NCBI GenBank assembly: GCA_027922465.2
Contig: BQMF02000028.1
Location: 682,001-746,000 of the forward strand
DNA from: Turritopsis dohrnii
Lineage: Eukaryota; Cnidaria; Hydrozoa; Anthoathecata; Oceaniidae
DNA length: 64,000 nucleotides
Direction of reading: 5' to 3'
Under the pieces are notes generated by a model that worked only from the letters and a program-made list of their open reading frames with translations, was not told the DNA's origin and made no database searches. Numbering within the stretch: the stretch's first letter is position 1; every line of letters begins with the position of its first letter. Of the stretch, positions 12,230-21,719 are shown piece after piece. The position numbers were made by a program, and so were the translations under genes.

Positions 12230-12767
12230 TTTCTAAATATATACAGATAATCTTTATCTCTACCCGCTCTCAAGACTATAAATTTCAACAAGAATTACAT
12301 CAGTCATAAAGTGCTTTTGACTTTTCTTTGTTATTATTACGAGTTTTGGTTCCTCGTAAAATTTATTTATATCATCTCATTTACAAATATGGCGAAAATT
12401 TATTTGATGATGTCATCTAAAGTATCTACCATTTTTATGTCACCATACAGTAAGTATTGCAAGTGTTTATAAGCATGTCAAGTTCCATGACAAATTATGT
12501 GAGCAGTTTAAAAGTTAGAAATACATGTCACGCCCTCCTCTAATGAAATCAGGCTAATCAGAAATTACCCTAAGGGTAAATCAGGAGAGTCATAAAGAAC
12601 AATCAAAACAATCATTCAAATACTCAACAATACATTTAAAAAGGTTTTATACAGATAACAAGTTTAAAAGTATATAAATGAGGAAAGAGGAAATGAGGAG
12701 AGGAAAGTTAGTAAATGAAGACATAAGTAAGTAAATAATTTATTTCAGAAGCTTTAGCACAGTATAA
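12230..12767. other. AT-rich spacer
   Basis: I see no gene, RNA or element end in this stretch. A purine-rich patch (AGGAAAGAGGAAATGAGGAGAGG) occurs near 12683-12705. Confidence 0.35.
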
Positions 12768-13215
12768 CTAGCTGCCAAGGCAGGAGCTGCTCCAAATTAT
12801 TGCACTTACAACCAGCGATAATTGAAGGGCGTATCATGGGAGAACTGAGGTTCAGTTCTAATGATGTTCACTTCCTTTGCTGCTGGCTTTATCGCTTCAT
12901 AAAGCTTGTTTGCACGTGAAGAGAAATATGTTCCTGGTGTTTCAAATCTTTCGTGCTCTTAACTCAGCCGTTCATTTTCGCAGTCGCATTTAGAATGTCA
13001 GCAGACTTTCTTGCTTTACACAATGCATTCTGAACTTGAACTTCATGTGGTTTTTATTTACGATTTTAAACCAATCAAATATCAGTTTAAACAATCGTTC
13101 CAGAAAAACTGTATTTTATTTTTTTACCTATCGGTTTTTAAACATTTTGATTGTATGGAAAAAAAGTTCACCCGTCTCAGACAGTCAGGAAGCGTAAGGA
13201 TACACTGGCAAACCA
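12768..13215 (-). mobile_element. Helitron 3' fragment (family A)
   Basis: The minus strand ends with the hairpin CTGCCTTGGCAG and CTAG at 12768-12771. The interior (TCTCAGACAGTCAGG, ACACTGGCAAACC near 13170-13212) matches other family A Helitrons such as 39605-40297. The match stops near 13215, so the 5' part is missing. Confidence 0.6.
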
Positions 13216-13231
13216 ATCGCGTATAGCATAG

Positions 13232-13325
13232 TAAATGATATTCACTGGCATGATAAGGATGTCAAGCATCCAGGTGTGGAATCAGTTTTGAATGTTAATG
13301 TTACAACACATGCCGCATATGCTAT
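13232..13325 (+). pseudogene. Left half of an exon split by the BEL element (unknown protein)
   Basis: A plus-strand reading frame after an AG at 13230-13231 encodes DIHWHDKDVKHPGVESV and continues to the target duplication GCTAT at 13321-13325. The same frame resumes at 21540 on the far side of the BEL element. I do not recognise the protein. The frame could be a remnant of a host gene or of an older element. Confidence 0.45.
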
Positions 13326-14828
13326 TGCGATCACAAAAAGACTGACATGTTTGTAACTTGTGTGTATGTTCAAACTGAAAAAGGAAAATTACAATCGCAA
13401 AAATAAACTGAATACAAATTAAACAAAAACTAAACTTGAATATGATTGACAAAAAAACAAACAAACTGAAACAAGCTAAGAGAAAAAACACAAAGCAAAA
13501 CCTACCAGGTAGCCAGTGAACAACAACTGTGATCCAAAGGTGTGATGTGAAAAGTTGAATTAAAAAAAAATTATTATTTTTATTGAAGTAAAAACTTGAT
13601 TTGCTTACTCTATGAGAGCTAGGCGAGGACTGATCAAAAAGCTGAAAAAAGATATGCAAAAAGCTATAATCCAAAAGTGTAAAAAATAATAATGCAATAA
13701 AATATAATGACCTAAGGGACTGAATGAAACAAAAGAAAGTGTGAATGCATGAAACAAGAGAAACAAAGGGCATGAGAACACAGGGGAAAAGACAGGGAGA
13801 CACAAAAAACACTTAGACACTGAAAAAACCAAAACTTAAGAAAAAACAATGAAAAATGGAACTGAAAACAAAGAAATTTTGGACATTAAATTTTTTTACA
13901 AGTATCTATATATTAATAGTCGATTCTCTGTCTGTCTGTCTGTCTGTTTGTTTGTTTGTAAGTCACGCAAAATGGTAGATTGAGTTGTGAGGGAAATTAT
14001 TTCTTTTTTTGTGTGCGACGTGAGTTCGAAGCAAATACATTGCAACCCAAATCGAACGTGACTTTTTTTGGCTGATAAACTAATAGGAATAATGTTTTGT
14101 TTTTATCATTATTGTTAGTTTTATATTCCACGTTGACTTCGCTTTGAAAACAGTACATCAACTAAATACAAAGAAACTAACTGATTAAACATTTTGGACA
14201 AAAAGCAGCAGTGGCAGAACGTGGCAGCATGTTTGCCAGTGTATCCTAACGTATCCTTGCCTGACTGTCTGAGACGGGTAAACTTTTTTTTGGAGCAATC
14301 AAAATGTTTAAAAACCGATAGGTAAAAAAAGAGTATCATGAAACAAAATATTTTTTTTGCTTTTTTCTTTTAATAATTTAATTTCTTTTATTAAATGTTA
14401 TGCGTTCAGATCGAACGTTTTTTTTTTCTTTTTCTAATTGTTATGCACTTCAGATCGAACGTCTTTTTATTCACTTTATTCATTTAGCACGTGCCTTTTT
14501 TTTCTCTCCTCCCGTGTGATCTTTTTAATAAGAGAAACCATTTCCCCCTTACGTTTGATACCACCCATGTTAGAGCGCGTAACTTTTTTAAAACAAAAGC
14601 TAATAAAAAGTTGAAGTTTTCTCGCTCTACGTTTTGAGTATATTGTTACACTGATAAAAGATTGGTTTTAACAGAGGTTGTGACTTCGAATCTGCTTCTG
14701 CTTGAACACAAGTTGTACGAGCCGTTTATAACGAAATTTGATGTTTATTGATACAGTGATACAGAGCAGGTGGACATGGGCGGCGAGCGACGCCGCCTTG
14801 GCGGCTAGTATACTTTGAATAGACTACA
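13326..14828 (-). repeat. 3' LTR of the BEL element, split by a Helitron
   Basis: Positions 13326-13904 and 14809-14828 together match the other LTR at 20945-21534. The Helitron 13905-14808 sits between an A and a T of the LTR. A small difference from the 5' LTR is a few extra bases near 13744 (GAATGCATGAAAC versus GAAAC). Confidence 0.9.
13905..14808 (+). mobile_element. Non-autonomous Helitron inserted in the BEL 3' LTR
   Basis: It begins TCTATATATTAATAGTCG and ends with the hairpin GCCGCCTTGGCGGC directly followed by TAG of the terminal CTAG (14805-14808). The uninterrupted LTR reads AAGTA then TATACTTTGAATAG, and here the element lies exactly between that A and T. This gives exact ends for the family A Helitron and a length of 904 bp. 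A TCTGTCTG/TTTGTTTG simple repeat follows the 5' end. It has no protein-coding capacity that I can see. Confidence 0.9.
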
Positions 14829-14857
14829 CTCCCAGCCAATGGAGAAAATTTCTTTGT

Positions 14858-17800
14858 TCAAACTTGAACTTGAAAGTTAGTATCAACGTTTTTAGCCATT
14901 TCACCAAGTACTGCCATGAAATCACATTCATCTACTGAGTGAATGAGAATTAAGTTGCGAACAGACCGGTGTGTTTCTCGAGAAACCTTTTCGTTGGAAT
15001 TTCTGTACTTCACAGTAACATTTCGTACTCGTCCGTCTTCACTGATTTTAACGTCAGTTATCATACCATATGTGTACGACTTGGAAAGCACCGAATCCAC
15101 TTTGGTGAAGAGCACAACATTGCCAACTTGTAGGTTACGTTCGTGTTTGAACCACTTGTCTTGGTTCATGAGTTTCGGTACGTGGTTGAGAAGCCATGAT
15201 TCGAACCATCCTTCATACACTTTAGAATTCTCCTTCAGCAGTTTGCACGGGTCAGCACTGACGACCATATCACCAGCTGGGCTACGATCATTGTTTCGTC
15301 CGAGCAATAGACGGTTCGGAGTCAAGAGATCCATATTTTCTACATCGATGAGACTCTTGATCGCAATAGGAAGGTCATTGATTGTGTTGGCAATGACAGC
15401 AGCTAGAGTCTCCCACTGTAGTATCGACAATCGATGGTTATTTAGATTTTTCTCCAACGATGAGTTGACCTCCTTGATCTTTCTTTCAACTTTGCCATTT
15501 AAGTTGTGGGCACCAACAGGACAGGTTTGAACAATGACACGCTTTTCCTGATGAAGTCTGGATTTGATGTCGTTAAAGTTAAGTCGCATGTCTTGAGTTC
15601 CCTTTACCAATTGGCCTGCTTCATCACAAAACACTTGCTTAGGAAACCCATGCCGAGCTGCAAATCGGGTGAATGACAACAGAAATGAAGTTGTGGAGTA
15701 GTAGTCCATCACATTAATCACCATGGCTGACGTAGCACAGCAACAGTAGACAACGAGCCAAATCTTAATGGTGGTGCGTTTATGAAGATGTGAATAAGCC
15801 TTGTAAGGTCCGCTGAGGTCAAGCTGGGTGTGATAGAAAGCTGGAGCAATGGTAAGACTCGCCTGAGGAACAGGTCCCATTGCAGCTTCTACTCTACGCT
15901 TGTTGAGGTATTTGCATCGCTTGCAAGATTTCTTAATGGACTTAACCAGAGACCGACCTTCAATGATAAAGGCTTTCTTCATCACTTGACGGAGAGTTGT
16001 TTCGACACCTGCATGTTTTGATTGGCTATTCCAGTGCACGTCCAATACAAGACTGTATGCAATTGGAGAATGCTTGTCGATAAGTGGCACACAAAATGTT
16101 GTTGATGACAGGTCTAGCATAGCTTCTGTGTACCTTCCAATGATGGTGATTTTACTTTCAGGGAGAATACGACCATTGTAGATGAGAACATCGTCTTTCA
16201 ATGTTGAGATTGGCTCGTATTTCTTTGGAGGCAGGAAGTGAACAATTTCCAAGGTTGCCTTTCGAAAGAAGTACATCTCGGCAGCATGAATCTCTTCATC
16301 ATTGAGAGTTTGTGATGTTGAAGTAGAATTCTTTTTTCTGAGTTTGTTGCAAAATCGAATGACGTATCCAAGGATTCTTACAACGGAGCTGAAGCTTCTT
16401 CGATTGGGGTCGACAAGGTACTTTGAGAATTTATACCGTTTTTCAACTTCATGTGGCAGGAAGCTGTTGTGGACTTGTACTTGAAACTCTTTGTGTGCTT
16501 CCGCTGTCTCGGTTTCATCAAATCGAAGGGCTTGAGCGCTGAAGATTGGAAATTCCTCGACAGGAAGCTTCATCCAAGCATATCCATTGATCCATGTTGA
16601 AGTACCGTCAACATCTTTGATGGTTGCACCTTTCCTCGTACCGATGTCTGCAATCATGTTGTCTGTCCCAATGTGGTACCATTGATGCTTCTCTGTGAAC
16701 CGACGTATTTCAATGACTCTGTTACGTAGCCATTGCCTTAGTGGGTTGTCCTCGTTATCAATCCAATACAAAGCAATTTGGCTGTCAGTGAGCTTGATTG
16801 ACGATTGGTGGAACTTCTGGAGAGAGCGTTTGACTATTTCACCAGTGTGTGTATTGATGAGAGCTGCGTACAATTCACTTCTTGGTTGTGATGTTTCCTT
16901 CGGGACAACTCTGGTTCGAGACAAAATGAGCTGACATGAATACTCTCCATTTCTTCTCAGAAACCTTGCATATATGGCGATGCAGACCATAGATTGACTT
17001 GCATCACCGAAGTCGACTGTGTTTACATCCATGCTCACGGCATCGACTGGAACGACAGCTCTGTTGTATTTCAGGTTACTGATTTCTTGAATCATCTGGA
17101 AGTTCGACTCCCAGAGTGGTCGTAAGGTGTCTGGAATTATATCATCCCAATCCAACTGACGTTGTACGAGGTCTTGGAGATCGAGCTTCATGGACGCTAC
17201 AAGGGGTGATACTTTGCCTACTAGATCAAATACTTCGGCCACCTTTGACGCACAGTGTCGACGAGTCAGTTTCTTGGGGATGATGTTGAAGCAGTTGGTT
17301 TTTTCCCTCTTCGTTTCTTTGCAAAATTCTCCAATGTTCAGAGACACCATGTCTGACTTTGGGAACCACTTCATTCCACCAACGTGAATTGTCATCCCGT
17401 CATCACTTAATGTGTCTGGAGGATCTTCACCTGAAAATGCAATACCCTTGAGCTTGAAACCACCTTGATTGAGAACAAGTTCGAGTTGATCAGCTGTGTG
17501 ATGTGCTTTTTCATTACTTTCATCACCAGTAGCAACATCGTCAACATAGACATCTTCGTGAATGATTTGCTTGACTTTAGGGAATTTGTCCTCCAACATC
17601 TCGGCGACTTTTCTCAATGCATTCTCTGCTTGATTCCTCGAGGACTTTACACCGTAAATCAAGGTTTTCACGATCTTTTCTTCAGGGGGCTCACCAAGAT
17701 TCAAACCTTCTTGCCACAGATACCTCTGAAAACACCATTCGCTTTCCTTCAATTGGACGGTGTTGTACATCTTGGTGATGTCGGTATGGATGGCAACAAG

Positions 17801-18838
17801 CTTGATTGACCAACGTATAATGATTTCTTGTAGCTTGTTGAGGTTGTTTCTGCCCTTGGCGAGCAGATCGTTCAGACTGTACCCGGAGGAGGTTGACATG
17901 GACGCATCATATACGACTCTCCAGGGTGTACTGACTGAGTTGCCCTTCCAAACTGCACGCCAAGGGAGGAAGTGTTGCATGCGGTGATTCTTCAACATCA
18001 TTTGAGTTTCTGGTGGAAGATTCCTTACGTAATCTACGTAACCGAGACGTTGAAGTTTTGCTTCGGATCTAAGGATATCTTGTTTGTCACCAGTGTTTGA
18101 CGGGTCATTCAGTTTCTTCAACTGCTGATGATAGACCTTCATTGCTTTATCTTTGTTGTTTGCGAGACGAGTGAATGGATCAGCCATGAACGGCAGAGTT
18201 GCAGACGCAGTCTTTGTTTCTGGGTCAATTGTAATGGAAGAGTTGATAATCGACTGCTCAACTTCCTCTTTGATACTAACGAGTTCATTGTTGTTATGCT
18301 TGCAATCTTTGCAGGTTCCGCATTGTGGACACCGATAGCAAATATCACTGCCAGTTGCTTCGACTTCCTCAAAGACCTTCATCGCGTTTGACAGGTGAGC
18401 TAATAATTGAGACTGAGATGAATCTGTGAAGTGAATTTCTGTTGATGGATGTGATGAGGTGAAACTGAGCAATGGTACATCTGCGATTGAATTGCGGAGC
18501 ATCTCGCATTCTCTTGTGAAGAATGTTGTAGCAACGTTTGTATGACGACCGTGGATTTCCGTGAAGATGCGATGTGGTCCTCCAACTACTCCTCGTCCTC
18601 CACTTGAGTTGACGAACACTGATTCATAAATGGCAAGACCTGACGGAAGTTGAAACATCATCTTCGGATGATAGCGTAAATATTTGATGCCTATCATCAT
18701 GTGAACTTCTTCTCCAACTGATCCTGGAAGCTTTGGTAGGATGCTCGTTCCTCCGGATGATGAGTAGCATTGTTGAATGTCCTCTTCCACAGCTTTCAGT
18801 GGGTAACTGGGAACGTTGCAGTAATCTGTTGTAGACAA
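14858..18838 (-). CDS. pol: BEL/Pao pol: reverse transcriptase, RNase H, integrase
   Basis: A 1326-codon open frame on the minus strand. The N-terminal part has the linker GIKYLRYHPKMMFQLPSGL typical of BEL elements between protease and RT. The RT carries HTDITKMYNTVQL and the catalytic YVDDVATG. An RNase H-like segment follows (DFGDASQSMVCIAIY, TDSQIALYWI). The integrase has an HHCC-type zinc region (HAGVETTLRQVMKK...CKRCKYLNKRR), then catalytic-core segments around LDLSGPYK, CDEAGQLVKG and NGKVERKIKEV, ending in a C-terminal region rich in basic residues. The frame is uninterrupted. It acts in reverse transcription and in integration of the element's cDNA. Translation is probably as part of a gag-pol polyprotein; the first ATG of the frame need not be used. 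Confidence 0.9.
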   Translation of the reverse strand: MSTTDYCNVPSYPLKAVEEDIQQCYSSSGGTSILPKLPGSVGEEVHMMIGIKYLRYHPKMMFQLPSGLAIYESVFVNSSGGRGVVGGPHRIFTEIHGRHTNVATTFFTRECEMLRNSIADVPLLSFTSSHPSTEIHFTDSSQSQLLAHLSNAMKVFEEVEATGSDICYRCPQCGTCKDCKHNNNELVSIKEEVEQSIINSSITIDPETKTASATLPFMADPFTRLANNKDKAMKVYHQQLKKLNDPSNTGDKQDILRSEAKLQRLGYVDYVRNLPPETQMMLKNHRMQHFLPWRAVWKGNSVSTPWRVVYDASMSTSSGYSLNDLLAKGRNNLNKLQEIIIRWSIKLVAIHTDITKMYNTVQLKESEWCFQRYLWQEGLNLGEPPEEKIVKTLIYGVKSSRNQAENALRKVAEMLEDKFPKVKQIIHEDVYVDDVATGDESNEKAHHTADQLELVLNQGGFKLKGIAFSGEDPPDTLSDDGMTIHVGGMKWFPKSDMVSLNIGEFCKETKREKTNCFNIIPKKLTRRHCASKVAEVFDLVGKVSPLVASMKLDLQDLVQRQLDWDDIIPDTLRPLWESNFQMIQEISNLKYNRAVVPVDAVSMDVNTVDFGDASQSMVCIAIYARFLRRNGEYSCQLILSRTRVVPKETSQPRSELYAALINTHTGEIVKRSLQKFHQSSIKLTDSQIALYWIDNEDNPLRQWLRNRVIEIRRFTEKHQWYHIGTDNMIADIGTRKGATIKDVDGTSTWINGYAWMKLPVEEFPIFSAQALRFDETETAEAHKEFQVQVHNSFLPHEVEKRYKFSKYLVDPNRRSFSSVVRILGYVIRFCNKLRKKNSTSTSQTLNDEEIHAAEMYFFRKATLEIVHFLPPKKYEPISTLKDDVLIYNGRILPESKITIIGRYTEAMLDLSSTTFCVPLIDKHSPIAYSLVLDVHWNSQSKHAGVETTLRQVMKKAFIIEGRSLVKSIKKSCKRCKYLNKRRVEAAMGPVPQASLTIAPAFYHTQLDLSGPYKAYSHLHKRTTIKIWLVVYCCCATSAMVINVMDYYSTTSFLLSFTRFAARHGFPKQVFCDEAGQLVKGTQDMRLNFNDIKSRLHQEKRVIVQTCPVGAHNLNGKVERKIKEVNSSLEKNLNNHRLSILQWETLAAVIANTINDLPIAIKSLIDVENMDLLTPNRLLLGRNNDRSPAGDMVVSADPCKLLKENSKVYEGWFESWLLNHVPKLMNQDKWFKHERNLQVGNVVLFTKVDSVLSKSYTYGMITDVKISEDGRVRNVTVKYRNSNEKVSRETHRSVRNLILIHSVDECDFMAVLGEMAKNVDTNFQVQV

Positions 18839-19353
18839 ACTCCTGAGAGTGAAATTTCATTTCCATTGTACAGTGGAAGCTGGACGCTGTAGATTCCGTA
18901 TGACTTTGTAATGCTGTTCCCGACACCACTTAACATGATGGGCTGCGAAGATTCTTGTTGTGCAAGAGATCCAAGTAGTTGAACAGCTTTCTTGCTAATG
19001 ACGAAATCACTGCACCCATTGTCAAAGAATATTGTGAGCTTCTTGTTGTTGACAAGAATTTCTTGGAGCAAGTAGATACCTCTGTCGCACTTGTCATTAT
19101 CGACTTTGTAGCATGCAGTGTGAAACGACAAACTGATGTTGCGTGAGAAGTCTGGGAGACCTGGACTTCTGATGAAGCGTTGAACGAATCTTTGTAGCAA
19201 TTGAGTGTTGCAATCCATGGTTTTATGCTCCTCACAAACCAGGACATGCTTCTTTACATTGTACTTGCTGTGTGAAGGATGAGGGCATACGAAATCCTGT
19301 TGACACCTTCCTTCCGAATGCTTCTCGGTTGATGAACTTGCTCCCGGATACAA
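18796..19353 (-). CDS. BEL/Pao gag zinc region and aspartic protease (frame-shifted part)
   Basis: The frame contains a Cys/His-rich stretch (CPHPSHSKYNVKKHVLVC), then IFFDNGCSDFVI, the D-x-G motif of the retroelement aspartic protease (DUF1758-like), and runs to the start of the pol frame, with which it overlaps. It is in a different frame from the upstream gag piece and from pol, so expression needs frameshifting or the copy is damaged here. Confidence 0.75.
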   Translation of the reverse strand: MYPGASSSTEKHSEGRCQQDFVCPHPSHSKYNVKKHVLVCEEHKTMDCNTQLLQRFVQRFIRSPGLPDFSRNISLSFHTACYKVDNDKCDRGIYLLQEILVNNKKLTIFFDNGCSDFVISKKAVQLLGSLAQQESSQPIMLSGVGNSITKSYGIYSVQLPLYNGNEISLSGVCLQQITATFPVTH

Positions 19354-20174
19354 GCATTGGAAACAGTATCCCTTCTCCTTGAGTAGTGGAGTCTTGCAGC
19401 TGGAGTCTTGTCAGCAAATTCCATGCAGGTGAAGTATTGCAGAATCTTTGTTCCACCGGGGCCTGCTGTGGCGACATGATCTGAAACACCTTCAGCTGCA
19501 CCGCAGATGTGGCAGTTTGTGTCAGAAGTTATAGACGGGTATGTAGCATGAGCTCCTGAACGTTTCATGGTACTTGAGTTGGACTTTCGTACATCTTGAG
19601 TTGTATCCATCTTGAGTGTGTTGAGACGCATCCTCTGCTGATGGACTTTCTTCTCTTTACCCAGGAAAGCGACGAGCTCTTCCCAGGTCTCCTTTGGTGA
19701 CAAGTCCTTCTCACAGACTGTTGTGAGAAATTTCGTTGTTCGATGATCTCCAAGCAGATGGCAAATTTTCGTAAAACCATCCCCGTAATAGAGGTGTTCT
19801 TCAATCTGATGGTCCTTGGCCAGCTTTGTGACTTCTGACATCATGTTGATGATTTGGCCGAGTTCGATTGTTAACCTCTCAGCATTAGAAGTTCTGACTT
19901 GATCGAGCTGTCTGAGTTGTCGAAGTTTACGTGACAACATGATTTTTGGGTCTCCGTAGGCTTCCTGCAGACATTCCCATATTGTATCAATACTGTCTAG
20001 GCTCCTCACCAATGTCAAAGCTGGCTCTAACAGGAAATTGTTCTTCAAAAGGTCAGGCAAGAGCCTCTTGGGAGTTGTCTGCAGATGAACTTTCTCGAAG
20101 TTAGATTTGAAAGTGTAGAAGTCTGTTTTACAGTCATAGCCGCTGAAGCTTTCAAGTTTGATATTAAGCTGCAC
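19254..20174 (-). CDS. gag: BEL/Pao gag, C-terminal part
   Basis: A 306-codon minus-strand frame starting near KLESFSGYDCKTDFYTFKSN, a DUF1759-like gag region found in BEL elements, with the typical segments LLKNNFLLEPAL, AYGDPKIMLSRKLRQL and the zinc knuckle start NCHICGAAEGVSDH. The last part of the frame (after KTPAARL) reads into a wrong frame, because the zinc region continues at 19353 in another frame, so a frameshift lies near 19370-19390. Confidence 0.75.
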   Translation of the reverse strand: MQLNIKLESFSGYDCKTDFYTFKSNFEKVHLQTTPKRLLPDLLKNNFLLEPALTLVRSLDSIDTIWECLQEAYGDPKIMLSRKLRQLRQLDQVRTSNAERLTIELGQIINMMSEVTKLAKDHQIEEHLYYGDGFTKICHLLGDHRTTKFLTTVCEKDLSPKETWEELVAFLGKEKKVHQQRMRLNTLKMDTTQDVRKSNSSTMKRSGAHATYPSITSDTNCHICGAAEGVSDHVATAGPGGTKILQYFTCMEFADKTPAARLHYSRRRDTVSNACIREQVHQPRSIRKEGVNRISYALILHTASTM

Positions 20175-20276
20175 TTTCTGGCCTTGTCTACTTCCTGCTG
20201 CTCAATCTCCTCCTCAAGCGACTTGACATAATCTTTCTTTAATTTTGATAGTTTTGTGTAGTTATCTGATATGTAG

Positions 20277-20913
20277 TTATCTGATAGCTTTTAGTTTGTA
20301 TATTCTGAGTTCATCTGAAGGAGACGAATGTTCCAAGACTTCCTTGTAGCTGTCAGCGATCTTGTCAAATTTCTTGAGCTGAGAAGGCAAGTCGCTGCTC
20401 AAACGTAGGCTCTTCAGCATCAGCTGATTTGACTTTCCGTTTGAACGCTTCCTCCAAATCATCGATTTGTAGCTGGATGTGTTCGATGAGGAAGGCAATA
20501 GATTCCTTGTTCCGCTTGGCAGCACCTGCTTTAATGGAGTCTTCACGTATCCGAGCTTTTGTCTTGAAATCTTTGGCTGTGACAATGAATTCCTTGATTT
20601 TGTTGAGTGATTCTTGGATGGGATGTTTTGTTGTCCCAAGTTGAAGATTTTTCCTTCGAAGTTGTTGCCGTAACTCTGCGAGCTTACATAATGCTGCGTC
20701 AAGCTCATGTGAAGACAAGTCTCGATTCTCATCAATCGTGTTGTTGACTTCATCCATGATGACCATGACATCAACTTCAAGTTCAGTTGGAGGTGTCTGA
20801 GTGATTGACATGTTGCACAAATCTGCAGCAAGATCTTCTTCGATGTGAGTGTAAATAGCACCAGTATTGTGAAGCAGTTTATAGTCGATACGTGGTAGAT
20901 TTCTCCATGACAT
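20277..20913 (-). pseudogene. gag: BEL/Pao gag N-terminal region with frame breaks
   Basis: Two overlapping minus-strand frames (20913-20365 and 20861-20277) together give an acidic, coiled-coil-like N-terminal gag region (repeated Leu, Glu and Lys, for example in the AELRQQLRRKNLQL part). The first frame starts with ATG just inside the 5' LTR. It switches frame near 20370-20400 and meets stops before the main gag frame at 20174. The breaks suggest this copy cannot make an intact gag polyprotein. Confidence 0.6.
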
Positions 20914-20944
20914 TGATGTTAGGATGACTCCTGTTTGAATGTGG

Positions 20945-21534
20945 TAGGATCACAAAAAGACTGACATGTTTGTAACTTGTGTGTATGTTCAAACTGAAAA
21001 AGGAAAATTACAATCGCAAAAATAAACTGAATACAAATTAAACAAAAACTAAACTTGAATATGATTGACAAAAAAACAAACAAACTGAAACAAGCTAAGA
21101 GAAAAAACACAAAGCAAAACCTACCAGGTAGCCAGTGAACAACAACTGTGATCCAAAGGTGTGATGTGAAAAGTTGAATTAAAAAAAAAATTATTATTTT
21201 TATTGAAGTAAAAACTTGATTTGCTTACTCTATGAGAGCTAGGCGAGGACTGATCAAAAAACTGAAAAAGATATGCAAAAAGCTATAATCCAAAAGTGTA
21301 AAAAATAATAATGCAATAAAATATAATGACCTAAGGGACTGAATGAAACAAAAGAAAGTGTGAAACAAGAGAAACAAAGGGCATGAGAACACAGGGGAAA
21401 AGACAGGGAGACACAAAAAACACTTAGACACTGAAAAACCAAAACTTAAGAAAAAACAATGAAAAATGGAACTGAAAACAAAGAAATTTTGGACATAAAA
21501 TTTTTTTACAAGTATATACTTTGAATAGACTACA
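20945..21534 (-). repeat. 5' LTR of the BEL element
   Basis: The 590-bp repeat matches 13326-13904 plus 14809-14828 nearly base for base. As the element is on the minus strand, this copy at the higher coordinates is the upstream LTR and would carry the promoter. It is flanked on its outer side by GCTAT. Confidence 0.9.
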
Positions 21535-21539
21535 GCTAT

Positions 21540-21600
21540 TGTGTATTCATTTCCCTGTTGGAGAGCTGAAAAACTCCACAAACACCCACCCACATATCCT
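21540..21600 (+). pseudogene. Right half of an exon split by the BEL element
   Basis: Directly after the GCTAT duplication the plus strand continues the frame from 13325 without loss of a base and encodes VYSFPCWRAEKLHKHPP. It ends at CCT followed by GTAAGAAC, a good splice donor at 21601. The family is unknown to me. Confidence 0.4.
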
Positions 21601-21719
21601 GTAAGAACATACAATAAGTATATATGAAAGACCACATGTCATAATGTAACGTCAATTAAGTGGCCTACTTAATCATTAATGACCAAGGTAAGACCTTCGA
21701 AAAAAACACCAAACAAAAA

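Larger units (their letters stand above)
13326..21534 (-). mobile_element. BEL/Pao LTR retrotransposon, full length
   Basis: A minus-strand element of 8209 bp including a 904-bp Helitron. Two near-identical LTRs (20945-21534 and 13326-14828 with the Helitron removed) flank gag, protease, reverse transcriptase, RNase H and integrase. GCTAT is present on both outer sides (13321-13325 and 21535-21539), a 5-bp target duplication typical of this group. The LTRs begin and end TG...CA when read on the plus strand. The high LTR similarity suggests a recent insertion. The RT-RNase H-integrase frame is open, but the gag region has frame breaks. Confidence 0.9.

Noticed and set aside
13282..13832. A 176-codon hydrophobic minus-strand frame, also present at 20919-21635
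   Set aside because: It lies within the LTRs of the BEL element and its Phe-rich translation comes from A/T-rich LTR sequence. It is present in both LTRs because they are copies.
13905..13960. TCTGTCTG/TTTGTTTG tracts as a CRISPR-like or telomeric array
   Set aside because: They are short tetranucleotide runs at the 5' ends of family A Helitrons, without spacers or telomere units.
14943..15530. A 195-codon plus-strand frame
   Set aside because: It is antisense to the integrase part of the BEL pol frame, which has clear catalytic motifs.
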